Shown piece after piece: positions 1-16,325 of a stretch of DNA of 64,000 bases. The stretch spans positions 1 to 64,000 of the forward strand of contig NZ_JAKLTM010000008.1 of NCBI RefSeq assembly GCF_022012305.1, read 5' to 3'. This DNA comes from Ramlibacter paludis. GTDB taxonomy: Bacteria; Pseudomonadota; Gammaproteobacteria; Burkholderiales; Burkholderiaceae_C. Every line of letters starts with the position of its first letter. The stretch's first letter is position 1. The notes under the pieces were generated by a model, which was not told the DNA's origin, searched no databases, and was given only the letters and a program-made list of their open reading frames with translations. Made by a program: the position numbers and the translations under genes.

Positions 1-25
1 GGTCGTTGCCAAGATCATGGAGTAA
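1..25 (+). CDS. tuf: Elongation factor Tu, last codons (partial)
   Basis: The window opens inside a coding region whose last seven codons read VVAKIME followed by TAA. This matches the usual end of bacterial EF-Tu (VVAKI plus one or two residues). The position directly before tRNA-Trp and secE is the classical tuf - tRNA-Trp - secE - nusG order of proteobacteria. EF-Tu delivers aminoacyl-tRNA to the ribosome as a GTP complex in the cytoplasm. Only the C-terminus is present, so identification rests on this short tail plus synteny. Confidence 0.8.
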
Positions 26-28
26 GGT

Positions 29-65
29 TTTTCGGGATCCGGCATAATGCCGGGTTCCCCGAAAA
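29..65 (+). other. Two-tier hairpin between tuf and tRNA-Trp
   Basis: An outer inverted repeat TTTTCGGG (29-36) / CCCGAAAA (58-65) encloses an inner perfect stem CCGGCA (39-44) / TGCCGG (48-53) with a TAA loop. It starts four bases after the tuf stop codon and ends eight bases before the tRNA. No T-run follows the 3' arm, so it is not a standard intrinsic terminator. A processing signal that separates tuf mRNA from the tRNA is a reasonable inference. Confidence 0.5.
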
Positions 66-73
66 GTCGCCGG

Positions 74-149
74 AGGGGTATAGCTCAATTGGCAGAGCGT
101 CGGTCTCCAAAACCGAAGGTTGTAGGTTCGATTCCTACTGCCCCTGCCA
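74..149 (+). tRNA. tRNA-Trp (anticodon CCA)
   Basis: A complete 76-nt cloverleaf with encoded CCA end. The acceptor arm is AGGGGTA / TGCCCCT with one G-T wobble, discriminator base G at 146, and 3' CCA at 147-149. The anticodon stem TCGGT / ACCGA closes a 7-nt loop with CCA at 107-109. The T-arm carries the standard GGTTCGATTCC core. Location between tuf and secE is the conserved position for this tRNA. Confidence 0.97.
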
Positions 150-208
150 CCTGAGTGGCGCCTGAAAACCAAGCCCGACCCGCGTGTCGGGCTTCACTGT
201 CTTGAGAA

Positions 209-592
209 ATGGCAACCACGCAAGTTGAAACCGTCACCACCGGCGCCGACAAGGCCAAGGTGGCAGCAGCGATCGCGCTGGTGATCGCCGCGCTGGTCGG
301 CTTCTACCTCCTGGGCAAGCAGGGCCAGGTCGCCCAGTGGGGCGCCCTGGTCGTCGGCCTCGTTGCCGCCGCCGGCGTGTTCTTCACGTCCGAGCCGGGC
401 AAGGAACTGATCGCCTTCGGCCGCGACTCCGCCAAGGAAGTGAAGAAGGTCGTGTGGCCCACCCGCAAGGAGGCCATCCAGATGACCGCCTACGTGTTCG
501 GCTTCGTGGTGATCATGGCCATCTTCCTCTGGCTGACCGACAAGACCCTCGAGTGGGTGTTCTACGACCTGATCCTGGGGTGGAAGAAGTAA
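209..592 (+). CDS. secE: Preprotein translocase subunit SecE
   Basis: SecE is the small essential subunit that clamps SecY in the inner-membrane SecYEG translocon. The 127-residue product has two N-terminal hydrophobic segments (about 19-36 and 42-60), the conserved cytosolic amphipathic block [13 protein letters not shown] (about 77-89), and a final membrane helix (about 93-110). This three-helix layout matches the long proteobacterial form known from E. coli. The ATG lies 59 nt after the tRNA-Trp 3' end. Its TAA overlaps the nusG ATG by one base (TAATG), indicating translational coupling. Confidence 0.97.
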   Translation: MATTQVETVTTGADKAKVAAAIALVIAALVGFYLLGKQGQVAQWGALVVGLVAAAGVFFTSEPGKELIAFGRDSAKEVKKVVWPTRKEAIQMTAYVFGFVVIMAIFLWLTDKTLEWVFYDLILGWKK

Positions 593-1188
593 TGAGCGAA
601 ATCGAAAGCGCGGCCGCCGACGGCCAGCCCGAGACCCCCGCCAAGCCGGTCAACCCCGACCTGCGCTGGTACGTGGTGCATGCCTATTCCGGCATGGAAA
701 AGGCGGTGGAGCGCAACATCCGCGAGCGCATCAACCGCGCCGGCATGCAGGACATGTTCGGCGAAGTGCTGGTGCCCACCGAGGAAGTGGTCGAGATCAA
801 GAACGGCCAGAAGCGCACCTCCGAGCGCCGCTTCTACCCCGGCTACGTTCTGGTGCAGATGGTGATGAACGACGAGTCGTGGCACCTGGTGAAGCACACC
901 AACAAGGTGACCGGCTTCGTGGGCGGCGCCAAGAACCGCCCGGCCCCGATCAGCGACGAGGAAGTGCGCAAGATCCTGGGCCAGATGGAAGAGGGCACCG
1001 AGAAGCCCCGCCACAAGGTCGAATTCGTGGTGGGCGAGTACGTGCGCGTCAAGGACGGCCCGTTCACCGACTTCAACGGCACGGTCGAAGAAGTCAACTA
1101 CGAGAAGAGCAAGGTCCGCGTGTCGGTGACGATCTTCGGTCGCGCCACCCCGGTGGAGCTCGAGTTTTCCCAGGTTGAAAAGACCTGA
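592..1188 (+). CDS. nusG: Transcription termination/antitermination factor NusG
   Basis: NusG binds RNA polymerase, suppresses pausing, and links it to Rho or to ribosomal protein S10. The 198-residue product has the NGN domain starting at [13 protein letters not shown], followed by the [10 protein letters not shown] block. The C-terminal KOW domain contains [21 protein letters not shown] chose ATG 592, which shares a base with the secE stop, although the frame is open further upstream. Upstream codons overlap secE and look like shadow sequence. The first 25 residues are an acidic, Ala/Pro-rich extension before the conserved domain. Confidence 0.97.
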   Translation: MSEIESAAADGQPETPAKPVNPDLRWYVVHAYSGMEKAVERNIRERINRAGMQDMFGEVLVPTEEVVEIKNGQKRTSERRFYPGYVLVQMVMNDESWHLVKHTNKVTGFVGGAKNRPAPISDEEVRKILGQMEEGTEKPRHKVEFVVGEYVRVKDGPFTDFNGTVEEVNYEKSKVRVSVTIFGRATPVELEFSQVEKT

Positions 1189-1273
1189 CGCGTTTTTCCA
1201 GCTCGACGCGTTTCAATAACGAGCTGAAACCCCGGGGAGCCGCAAGGCGTTAGCACCCGCAAGGAAGATAGAC

Positions 1274-1705
1274 ATGGCAAAGAAGATTGTCGGCTTCGTG
1301 AAGCTGCAAGTCCCGGCCGGAAAGGCGAACCCTTCGCCCCCGATCGGTCCCGCCCTGGGCCAGCGCGGCCTGAACATCATGGAGTTCTGCAAGGCGTTCA
1401 ACGCCCAGACCCAAGGCGTCGAGCCGGGCCTGCCGCTGCCGGTGGTGATCACCGCGTTCGCGGACAAGAGCTTCACCTTCATCATCAAGACGCCGCCCGC
1501 GACCGTCCTGATCAAGAAGGCCGTCAAGATCGACAAGGGCTCGAAGGTCCCGAACAAGGACAAGGTCGGCAAGATCACCCGCGCCCAGCTGGAAGAGATC
1601 GCCAAGACCAAGCTGAAGGACATGAACGCAGCGAACATCGACGCCGCGATCAAGACCCTGGCTGGTTCCGCCCGTTCCATGGGCATCACGGTGGAGGGCG
1701 TCTAA
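1274..1705 (+). CDS. rplK: 50S ribosomal protein L11
   Basis: L11 forms the stalk base on 23S rRNA near the GTPase-associated centre. The 143-residue product has the usual length. It begins [32 protein letters not shown], with the conserved Pro-rich [16 protein letters not shown] loop of the N-terminal domain and the C-terminal RNA-binding domain ending SARSMGI. An AGGAAG ribosome-binding site lies upstream. The stop codon TAA is followed directly by the rplA ATG. The 85-bp gap after nusG shows no strong terminator, so it probably stays in the same transcript. Confidence 0.97.
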   Translation: MAKKIVGFVKLQVPAGKANPSPPIGPALGQRGLNIMEFCKAFNAQTQGVEPGLPLPVVITAFADKSFTFIIKTPPATVLIKKAVKIDKGSKVPNKDKVGKITRAQLEEIAKTKLKDMNAANIDAAIKTLAGSARSMGITVEGV

Positions 1706-2419
1706 ATGGCCAAGCTCACGAAAAAGCAGAAAGCCCTCGAGGGCAAGGTCGACAGCACCAAGCTGTACCCGCTGGGCGACGCCCTGGGCATGGTGAAGGA
1801 AGCCGCCACCGCCAAGTTCGATGAGTCCATCGACGTGGCCGTGCAGCTGGGCATCGACCCGAAGAAGTCGGACCAGGTCGTTCGCGGCGCGGTCGTGATG
1901 CCCAACGGCACCGGCAAGACCAAGCGCGTCGCCGTGTTCGCCCAAGGCGCCAAGGCCGAAGAAGCCAAGGCCGCCGGCGCCGACGTGGTCGGCATGGACG
2001 ACCTGGCTGCCCGCGTGAAGGCCGGCGACATGCCGTTCGACGTGGTGATCGCCGCTCCCGACGCGATGCGCGTCGTGGGTACGCTGGGCCAGATCCTGGG
2101 CCCGCGCGGCCTGATGCCGAACCCGAAGGTCGGCACCGTCACGCCCGACGTCGCCACCGCGGTGAAGAACGCCAAGGCCGGCCAGGTGCAGTTCCGTGCC
2201 GACAAGGCCGGCATCATCCACGCCACCCTGGGCCGCCGCTCGTTCGACCAGGACAAGCTGCAAGGCAACCTGGTGGCGCTGATCGAAGCGCTGAACAAGG
2301 CCAAGCCGGCTTCGAGCAAGGGCGTGTACCTGCGCAAGGTCGCCGTCTCGTCGACGATGGGCCTCGGTGTCCGCGTGGACCTGCAGACGCTGAACGCGCA
2401 AGGCCAGGCGCAAGCCTGA
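1706..2419 (+). CDS. rplA: 50S ribosomal protein L1
   Basis: L1 binds the L1 stalk of 23S rRNA and in many bacteria represses its own rplKA mRNA. The 237-residue product shows the family signature [22 protein letters not shown] and the C-terminal block [18 protein letters not shown]. The ATG abuts the rplK TAA with no spacer, consistent with coupled translation. Length agrees with E. coli L1 within a few residues. No L1-type operator could be assigned with confidence. Confidence 0.97.
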   Translation: MAKLTKKQKALEGKVDSTKLYPLGDALGMVKEAATAKFDESIDVAVQLGIDPKKSDQVVRGAVVMPNGTGKTKRVAVFAQGAKAEEAKAAGADVVGMDDLAARVKAGDMPFDVVIAAPDAMRVVGTLGQILGPRGLMPNPKVGTVTPDVATAVKNAKAGQVQFRADKAGIIHATLGRRSFDQDKLQGNLVALIEALNKAKPASSKGVYLRKVAVSSTMGLGVRVDLQTLNAQGQAQA

Positions 2420-2637
2420 TGAATTGGCCGGCGAAAGCCGGCCGGTGTGGTGGGCTGCCGGGCAACCGGCAGGCCATCCAAGACCGTTGGTGAGCCGCGA
2501 GGCTCTTAATCGTGAAAGCCAACGCAGATGGCGATCCCGCTGACAGAAGATTTCGAGAGATTTCCGAAGACAGTTGGTCGCTGCAAGAAGGGCGCGCGGA
2601 AGGCAAGCAGCCGGAAGCGCTTTTTAAGGAGTAGACC
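2420..2637 (+). promoter_or_regulatory. rplJ 5' leader (candidate L10 autoregulatory region)
   Basis: A 218-bp untranslated stretch separates rplA and rplJ. It contains a strong GNRA-capped hairpin, GGCCGGC (2426-2432) / GAAA / GCCGGCC (2437-2443), without a following T-run. Further inverted segments follow up to an AAGGAG ribosome-binding site before the TTG start. In enterobacteria this is the site where the L10-L7/L12 complex represses rplJL translation. Position and length fit that role, but the exact L10-binding structure was not resolved by eye. Confidence 0.5.
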
Positions 2638-3138
2638 TTGAGTCTGAATCGCAGTGAGAAGCAAGCGGTCGTCGAAGAAGTGACCGCCCTCGCCGCTAAA
2701 GCTCAAACGCTGGTGATTGCGGAATACCGCGGCATCACGGTCGCCGACATGACGAAGCTGCGCGTTGCCGCGCGCGGCGCTGGCGTGGACCTGAGTGTTC
2801 TGAAGAACACCCTGGCCCGCCGCGCCGTGAAGGGCAGCCAGTTCGAGTCCGTCGCCGACCAGATGACCGGTCCGCTGATCTACGGCTTCTCCGTGGACGC
2901 TGTGGCCGCCGCCAAGGTGGTGGCCGACTTCGCGAAGACCAACGACAAGCTGGTCATTCGCGGCGGCGCGTTCGCGGGCAAGACCCTGGACGTCAACGGC
3001 GTGAAGCAGCTGGCGAACATTCCCTCCAAGGAAGTTCTGCTGGCGCAGCTTTGCGGCCTGCTGAAGTCGCCCATCTCGCGCACCGCCGTGGTGCTGGGCG
3101 CTCTGGCGAAGAAAAAGGAAGAGGCGGTGGCTGCCTGA
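2638..3138 (+). CDS. rplJ: 50S ribosomal protein L10
   Basis: L10 is the scaffold of the ribosomal stalk, anchoring L7/L12 dimers to 23S rRNA. The 166-residue product begins with a TTG codon ([15 protein letters not shown]), which is typical of betaproteobacterial L10. TTG 2638 is chosen because it sits 8 nt after AAGGAG and because the N-terminal block NRSEK matches the family. The core [15 protein letters not shown] and [11 protein letters not shown] are visible, with the C-terminal helix for L7/L12 binding at the end. Confidence 0.96.
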   Translation: MSLNRSEKQAVVEEVTALAAKAQTLVIAEYRGITVADMTKLRVAARGAGVDLSVLKNTLARRAVKGSQFESVADQMTGPLIYGFSVDAVAAAKVVADFAKTNDKLVIRGGAFAGKTLDVNGVKQLANIPSKEVLLAQLCGLLKSPISRTAVVLGALAKKKEEAVAA

Positions 3139-3179
3139 GGTAGCCCCACTGTTCACCAACTTATTCAGGAAACATCAAA

Positions 3180-3560
<381 letters not shown>

Positions 3561-3576
3561 TTCGACCCCCGCGCCG

Positions 3577-3609
3577 AGGCTGGAGTGTCCGAAAGGGCCT
3601 CCAGCCTTT
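3577..3609 (+). terminator. Attenuator-like hairpin between rplL and rpoB
   Basis: A 9-bp stem AGGCTGGAG (3577-3585) / CTCCAGCCT (3599-3607) has a 13-nt loop and is followed by only three T residues (3607-3609). It lies 17 bp after the rplL stop and about 200 bp before rpoB. A partial terminator here would lower rpoBC expression relative to ribosomal proteins, as is known for the rplL-rpoB interval of E. coli. The weak T-run argues for read-through. Confidence 0.6.
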
Positions 3610-3805
3610 GCCGCTTGTAGAGAGCAGCACAAAGCAAGCCCTTCAGGGGGAATGTTTTGTAGTGTTCTTTGATCCGACTGCAAAGAACTGCTTGGTTCGG
3701 GCCGCGTGCAATGCGCGGCCGTCCGCCAAGGTTGGTAGTGGCCAACCCGCCAAGAGAGCGCCCCGCCCGGCGCGCGCCAGTTGCGAGACCTAGCCCGGAG
3801 ATCTC

Positions 3806-7918
<4,113 letters not shown>

Positions 7919-7936
7919 AAGGAAGGACAGAGTTAC

Positions 7937-12166
<4,230 letters not shown>

Positions 12167-12188
12167 TCAGCGGCCGGTCCTGCAACGG

Positions 12189-12223
12189 AGCGCCACCCGC
12201 GAGGGTGGCGCTCTTTTTTTTTT
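12189..12223 (+). terminator. Rho-independent terminator of the rpoBC operon
   Basis: A perfect 10-bp GC-rich stem AGCGCCACCC (12189-12198) / GGGTGGCGCT (12203-12212) with a GCGA tetraloop is followed, after one C, by ten consecutive T residues (12214-12223). This is a textbook intrinsic terminator closing the secE-rpoC transcription unit. Confidence 0.95.
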
Positions 12224-12369
12224 CCTCCATTCTGGCGATGACCGTTCCAGGAACCGGAACAAATGCACGCCCTCTCCGTCTCCCGGAGGAGGCGCCCCAC
12301 GCGCCGCTGGACGATATTCCGCCGCACTCGCGCAATCAGCGCGAGGCAAAGCAACGAGGAGTAGTCCAG

Positions 12370-13974
12370 ATGAAGAAACAGTTCCTGAGCGCGTTGTTCG
12401 CGACGACGTTCGCATTGGCAGTGAGCGGTTGCGGCGGTGGCAGCGGTGGAGACATCGCAGCAGCGCCGGCGCCCGCACCCGCACCCGCGCCGGCCCCGGC
12501 GCCCGCCCCGGCCCCTGCGCCAGCGCCTGCCCCGGCTCCCGCACCTGCGCAGCAAAGCAACGTCGATGGCCAGGTGATCAACGCCTCCACCGGCGCCGGC
12601 GTCGCCGGCGCGATCGTCAGCAGCGGCGCCCTCAGCACCACGACCGATGCCAACGGCCGCTATTCCATCTACGTCGATCCCGCCACGCGCCTGCCCCTGA
12701 CGGTCAACGTCAACGGTTACGCCGAGGGCCTCGCCATCGCCAACGGCCCGGCCAGCGGCACGGACAGCCCGGTTACCCGCCTGCTGCCGGTGGGCACCAC
12801 GGCCACGATCAGCAATGCCGCCGGCGGCACGGTGAGCCTGCCGAACAGCACGGCCCAGGTCGTCCTGCCGCCGAACGCCTTTGCGGGCGCGAGCGGCAAC
12901 GTGAACGTGGAACTCACCGCCATCAACCCGGCCTTGAATGCCAGCCAGATGCCCGGTGACTTCACCACCTCCGACGGCCAGCTCATCGAAAGCGCAGGCG
13001 CCATCGTTGTGACGCCGCGCGACGCGGCCACCGGCAGCGTTCTGCAACTGGCGGCAGGCAAGACGGCCACCATCCGCATCCCGCTGTCCACGCGCGGCAC
13101 CGTCAATGCAACGGCGCCGCTGTGGTACCTGAACAGCCAGACGGGCCGCTGGGTGCAGGAGGGCAGCGCTACGCTGGCCGGCACCGCGCCGAACCAGTTT
13201 TACGAAGGCACGGTGTCGCACTTCACGACCTGGAACGCCGACTTCCTCTACCAGTCGATCACCGTCAACGGCTGCGTGCAGAACGCGGCCGGCCAGCGCG
13301 TCTCCGGCGTCACGGTGACCAGCGACGGCATCGACTACTCGGGTACCGCCACCGGGCGCACCAATACCGACGGCAATTTCAGCGTCAAGATGAAGAAGGA
13401 TGCGCGCGCCACCATCAGCGGCCGGGAAGGTCGCGGCCTGCAGACCAACACGGTCTCGGTCGGCCCGAGCGCCACCGACGTCACGCTGTCGCAATGCCTC
13501 GTGCTGGCCGACGTGTCCAACGCCGTGACGGTCCGCCTGACCTGGGGCCAGACCCCGCAGGACGTGGACTCCTGGCTGTTCGCCCCCAACGGGGAAAGCG
13601 TCAGCTACATCACGCAGGGCAGCCTGGGATCCCAGCCTTATGCCAACCTCGACGTCGACGACACCACCAGCTTCGGTCCCGAAGTGGTGACCATCCAGCG
13701 CCTGATGGTGGGCACCTATCGCTACGGCGTGCACAACTTCTCCGGCGAGAGCAGCCCCAACATGACCGCTTCGCCGGTTCGCGTGGAACTCGAGTTGGGC
13801 GGGCGCCTGCAAGTGTTCACCCTGCCGCCCGGCGAAGGGACCAACACCTTCGTGCGACTGTTCGACATCACGGTGGATGCGCGCTGCAACACGACGGTGA
13901 CGACGGTCAACACCTGGCTGCCGGATGTCCCGCAAGCGCCGGCCATGAGCACGCCGACTTACTGCACGCCGTAA
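12370..13974 (+). CDS. Secreted lipoprotein with Ala-Pro linker and carboxypeptidase-regulatory-like repeats
   Basis: The 534-residue product starts with a lipoprotein signal peptide whose lipobox is VSGC, with Cys21 as the lipidation site. A low-complexity linker of 14 Ala-Pro dipeptides (about residues 32-59) follows. Next is a segment resembling carboxypeptidase-regulatory or CNA-B-type beta domains (DGQVINASTGAGVAGA...TTTDANGRYSI), with a second similar unit near 350-395. The C-terminal part (about 430-520) resembles YfaP/DUF2135-like domains (VDSWLFAPNGE...YGVHNFSGE). ATG 12370 is preceded by GAGGAG; the frame is open further upstream but lacks signal-peptide logic. Its terminator at 14001 makes it monocistronic. 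A cell-surface structural or binding role is inferred; no enzyme motif was seen. Confidence 0.7.
   Translation: MKKQFLSALFATTFALAVSGCGGGSGGDIAAAPAPAPAPAPAPAPAPAPAPAPAPAPAPAQQSNVDGQVINASTGAGVAGAIVSSGALSTTTDANGRYSIYVDPATRLPLTVNVNGYAEGLAIANGPASGTDSPVTRLLPVGTTATISNAAGGTVSLPNSTAQVVLPPNAFAGASGNVNVELTAINPALNASQMPGDFTTSDGQLIESAGAIVVTPRDAATGSVLQLAAGKTATIRIPLSTRGTVNATAPLWYLNSQTGRWVQEGSATLAGTAPNQFYEGTVSHFTTWNADFLYQSITVNGCVQNAAGQRVSGVTVTSDGIDYSGTATGRTNTDGNFSVKMKKDARATISGREGRGLQTNTVSVGPSATDVTLSQCLVLADVSNAVTVRLTWGQTPQDVDSWLFAPNGESVSYITQGSLGSQPYANLDVDDTTSFGPEVVTIQRLMVGTYRYGVHNFSGESSPNMTASPVRVELELGGRLQVFTLPPGEGTNTFVRLFDITVDARCNTTVTTVNTWLPDVPQAPAMSTPTYCTP
12463..12546 (+). repeat. Tandem Ala-Pro coding repeat (14 units)
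   Basis: Fourteen consecutive 6-bp units encode Ala-Pro dipeptides directly after the lipobox region. Codon choice varies between units (GCG/GCC/GCA and CCG/CCC/CCT), so the tract is conserved as protein rather than being a recent DNA slippage product. It would form an extended stalk lifting the domains away from the membrane. Confidence 0.9.
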
Positions 13975-14000
13975 ACGCGAGCGGCGGTTTGTCCTAAACT

Positions 14001-14034
14001 GGGGCGCCACCCGCAAGGGTTGGCGCCCCTTTTC
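14001..14034 (+). terminator. Rho-independent terminator after the lipoprotein gene
   Basis: The stem GGGGCGCCACCC (14001-14012) / GGGTTGGCGCCCC (14017-14029) has a GCAA tetraloop and a single bulged T, followed by T-rich sequence (14030-14033). It lies 26 bp after the lipoprotein stop and ends only about 10 bp before the next gene, so the downstream gene needs its own promoter or relies on read-through. Confidence 0.85.
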
Positions 14035-14044
14035 TTGCTTGCCA

Positions 14045-14605
14045 ATGGATACATCCGTCGTTCCCTGGATCGCCGCAGCCGTCACCCTGTTCTGGGGCGT
14101 GGGGGCGTACAACCGCCTGGTGCGCCTGCGCTCGGAGGCGAACGCCGCGTTTGCGGCGCTGGAGACCGAGCTGGCCAAGCAGGTGCAGCTGGTGCATGCC
14201 TGCCTGCCGCCCGAAGAGGAGCAGCAGGCCTCGCAGTTCTCCGGTGGCAGCGCCTTCTGGGGCGGCCTGCAGGGCGCGTCGGCGCAGTTGTCGGCGGCGC
14301 TGGCCACGGCGCGCGCCCGCCCGCTCGACCCGGATCGCATCGCCACGCTGGGCGCCGCGCAGGAAGTGCTTGCCATGGCGTGGGACCGCGCCGAGCGCGA
14401 CGACGCGCACGACCTCGCCGGCCCGCGGCTGCCGCACACCTTGAGCAGCGAGCTCTCGCACATGGTGCACACGGCGCAGGCCGCCACCGAAAACTTCAAC
14501 CAGGCCGTGAATCGCTACAACGAAGGCATCCAGCAATTCCCCGCGGTGCTGCTGGCGTGGCTGTTCGGCTTCCAGCCGGGGCGCGGGCTGCGCGCGCGGT
14601 CTTGA
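14045..14605 (+). CDS. LemA-family membrane-anchored protein
   Basis: The 186-residue product has one N-terminal transmembrane segment (about residues 5-20), then a helical cytoplasmic or periplasmic domain beginning with the LemA-type block AYNRLVRLRSEANAAFAALETELAKQ. It ends with FNQAVNRYNEGIQQFPAVLLAWLFGFQPG, which matches the family's YN..ip.fPa...A...GF pattern. The function of LemA proteins is poorly defined. ATG 14045 is preferred over a TTG two codons upstream. The start sits almost on top of the preceding terminator. A c-type cytochrome gene follows 17 bp later. Confidence 0.75.
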   Translation: MDTSVVPWIAAAVTLFWGVGAYNRLVRLRSEANAAFAALETELAKQVQLVHACLPPEEEQQASQFSGGSAFWGGLQGASAQLSAALATARARPLDPDRIATLGAAQEVLAMAWDRAERDDAHDLAGPRLPHTLSSELSHMVHTAQAATENFNQAVNRYNEGIQQFPAVLLAWLFGFQPGRGLRARS

Positions 14606-14622
14606 TACCCAGAGAGGCTCGC

Positions 14623-14937
14623 ATGAGAAAAAGCGTCGTGTGGTTCCTGTTGTTCTTCGCGCTCGCGGCTACCGCGCGCGCGCAATCGCCCGAGGCGCTG
14701 CAACTGCGCACGCTGGCGGCCAGCTGCGCGCAATGCCACGGCACCGACGGGCGCAGTGCCGCCGGCTCCGCGGTGCCTTCGATTGCCGGCATGCCGCGCG
14801 ACCACATCGCCACGCAGCTGAAGGCCTTCAAGGCCGGAACGCGGCCCGCGACCGTGATGACGCAGCTGGCGAAGGGCTTCACCGACGCGCAGCTGGAGCA
14901 GCTGGCCGATTACTTCTCGCGGCAGAGGGGGCAATGA
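14623..14937 (+). CDS. fccA: Class I c-type cytochrome (flavocytochrome c heme subunit)
   Basis: The 104-residue product has a Sec signal peptide (ATARAQ, cleavage near residue 20) and one heme-attachment motif CAQCH (Cys35, Cys38, His39). The remaining fold looks like a small monoheme cytochrome with Met ligands available in its second half. The gene overlaps the next flavoprotein gene by ATGA. This pairing is the FccA/FccB arrangement of periplasmic flavocytochrome c sulfide dehydrogenase, in which the cytochrome accepts electrons from FAD. The symbol is inferred from context; a general sulfide-linked cytochrome is the alternative. Confidence 0.8.
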   Translation: MRKSVVWFLLFFALAATARAQSPEALQLRTLAASCAQCHGTDGRSAAGSAVPSIAGMPRDHIATQLKAFKAGTRPATVMTQLAKGFTDAQLEQLADYFSRQRGQ

Positions 14938-16214
14938 CCATGCAGAGACGTTCCTTCCTCCAGTCCGCCGGCGCTCTGGCCTTGCTCGGCACCGCGGGCT
15001 GCGCAACGACCTCCATTCCCTCGAAGGCGCGCGTAGTCGTCATCGGCGGCGGCTACGGCGGCGCCACGGCGGCCAAGTACGTGCGGCTGCTGTCCGACCA
15101 CAAGATCGACGTCGTGCTGATCGAGCCCAACGACGCCTTCGTGTCCTGCCCGCTGTCCAACCTAGTGCTGGGTGGCAGCAAGCAGCTGGCCGACCTCACC
15201 ACCCCGTACACCGGCCTGGCGCGCAACCACGGCGTGACGCTGGTGAAGGACTGGGCCCGTTCCATCGACCCATCACGCAAGACGGTGACGCTCGCGGGCG
15301 GCGCGTCCATCGGCTACGACAAGCTGGTGGTCTCGCCGGGCGTCGAGCTGCAGATGGACAGCATCGAGGGCCTGCGCGCGGCGCATGCCAGCGGCCGCGT
15401 GCTGCAGGCCTGGCACGCCGGCGCCGAGACGGTGGCGCTGCGGCGCCAGCTGGAACAGATGCCCGACGGCGGCGTCTACGCGATCACCATTCCCGAGCAA
15501 CCCTTCCGCTGCCCGCCGGGCCCGTACGAACGCGCCTGCCAGGTGGCGTGGTACTTCAAGAACGCCAAGCCGCGCAGCAAGGTGCTGGTGCTCGACGCGA
15601 ACCCCGACGTCGTGTCGAAGGCAGCCTTGTTCAAGCGCGTGTGGGCCGAGCAGTACCGCGGCATCGTCGAATACCGGCCGCAGCACAAGACGCTGGCTGT
15701 GAACCCGGCCACCGGCATCATCGGCTTCGAGGTGCAGGAGGACGTGAAGGCGAACGTGATCAACGCGCTGCCGGCCATGCGCGCGGGAACGATCGCGGTG
15801 CAGGCCGGCCTGAACAACCTGGCCAACAACCGGTGGTGCGGCGTCGACTTCCTCACCTTCGAGTCCACCGCCGCCCGCGACGTGCACGTGCTGGGCGACT
15901 CCATCCAGATCGCGCCGGGCATGCCCAAGAGCGGCCACATGGCCAACAACCACGGCAAGGTGGCTGCGGCCGCCATCGTCGCGCAGCTCTCCGGCTGGCC
16001 GGTGAACCCGCAGCCTTTCCTCACCAACACCTGCTACAGCTACGTCGACGACCGCAACGTCGTGCACGTCGCCAGCGTGCACGAATACGTGGCTGCGGAA
16101 CGCACGTACAAGACCGTGGCCGGCTCGGGCGGACTGAGTCCCGGACCGAACGAGCAGGAAGGCCTCTACGCCATGAGCTGGGCGCGTAACATCTGGGCCG
16201 ATGCGCTGCAATGA
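14934..16214 (+). CDS. fccB: Flavocytochrome c sulfide dehydrogenase, flavoprotein subunit
   Basis: The 426-residue product is exported by Tat, shown by QRRSFLQ at residues 4-10. A Rossmann FAD site VVVIGGGYGGATAA lies at 34-47. Cysteines at the positions expected for the redox-active family are present: Cys72 in SCPLSN, Cys193 in FRCPPGPYER, and Cys302 in NNRWCGVDFLTFE. The FAD-binding second dinucleotide block ends in VHVLGDS. The enzyme oxidises sulfide to elemental sulfur or polysulfide in the periplasm and reduces its cytochrome partner encoded just upstream with a 4-bp overlap. I chose ATG 14934; ATG 14940 is an in-frame alternative. Confidence 0.87.
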   Translation: MTMQRRSFLQSAGALALLGTAGCATTSIPSKARVVVIGGGYGGATAAKYVRLLSDHKIDVVLIEPNDAFVSCPLSNLVLGGSKQLADLTTPYTGLARNHGVTLVKDWARSIDPSRKTVTLAGGASIGYDKLVVSPGVELQMDSIEGLRAAHASGRVLQAWHAGAETVALRRQLEQMPDGGVYAITIPEQPFRCPPGPYERACQVAWYFKNAKPRSKVLVLDANPDVVSKAALFKRVWAEQYRGIVEYRPQHKTLAVNPATGIIGFEVQEDVKANVINALPAMRAGTIAVQAGLNNLANNRWCGVDFLTFESTAARDVHVLGDSIQIAPGMPKSGHMANNHGKVAAAAIVAQLSGWPVNPQPFLTNTCYSYVDDRNVVHVASVHEYVAAERTYKTVAGSGGLSPGPNEQEGLYAMSWARNIWADALQ

Positions 16215-16282
16215 CGGAATGACGAAATGACGCGATGACCCGGTCATCCCGTCATTGAGCGAAGCGAGGTCATTCTGTCATT
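16209..16282. repeat. Clustered short direct/inverted repeats (AATGAC / GTCATT)
   Basis: Immediately at the fccB stop there are three direct copies of AATGAC-like units (CAATGACG, GAATGACG, AAATGACG). A perfect palindrome GATGACC-C-GGTCATC follows at 16234-16248, then three GTCATT-like units in the opposite sense. The arms can fold into alternative hairpins. No T-run follows, so this is a dispersed intergenic repeat or a Rho-independent-like stabiliser rather than a clean terminator. Confidence 0.65.
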
Positions 16283-16325
16283 ACCCACTCCCCTCTGGCG
16301 GCAGCTTCAGGCTGCCGCTTCCGTT

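Noticed and set aside
14001..14045. TTG 14039 as the start of the LemA-like protein
   Set aside because: It adds only two residues and lies directly behind the terminator; ATG 14045 is simpler.
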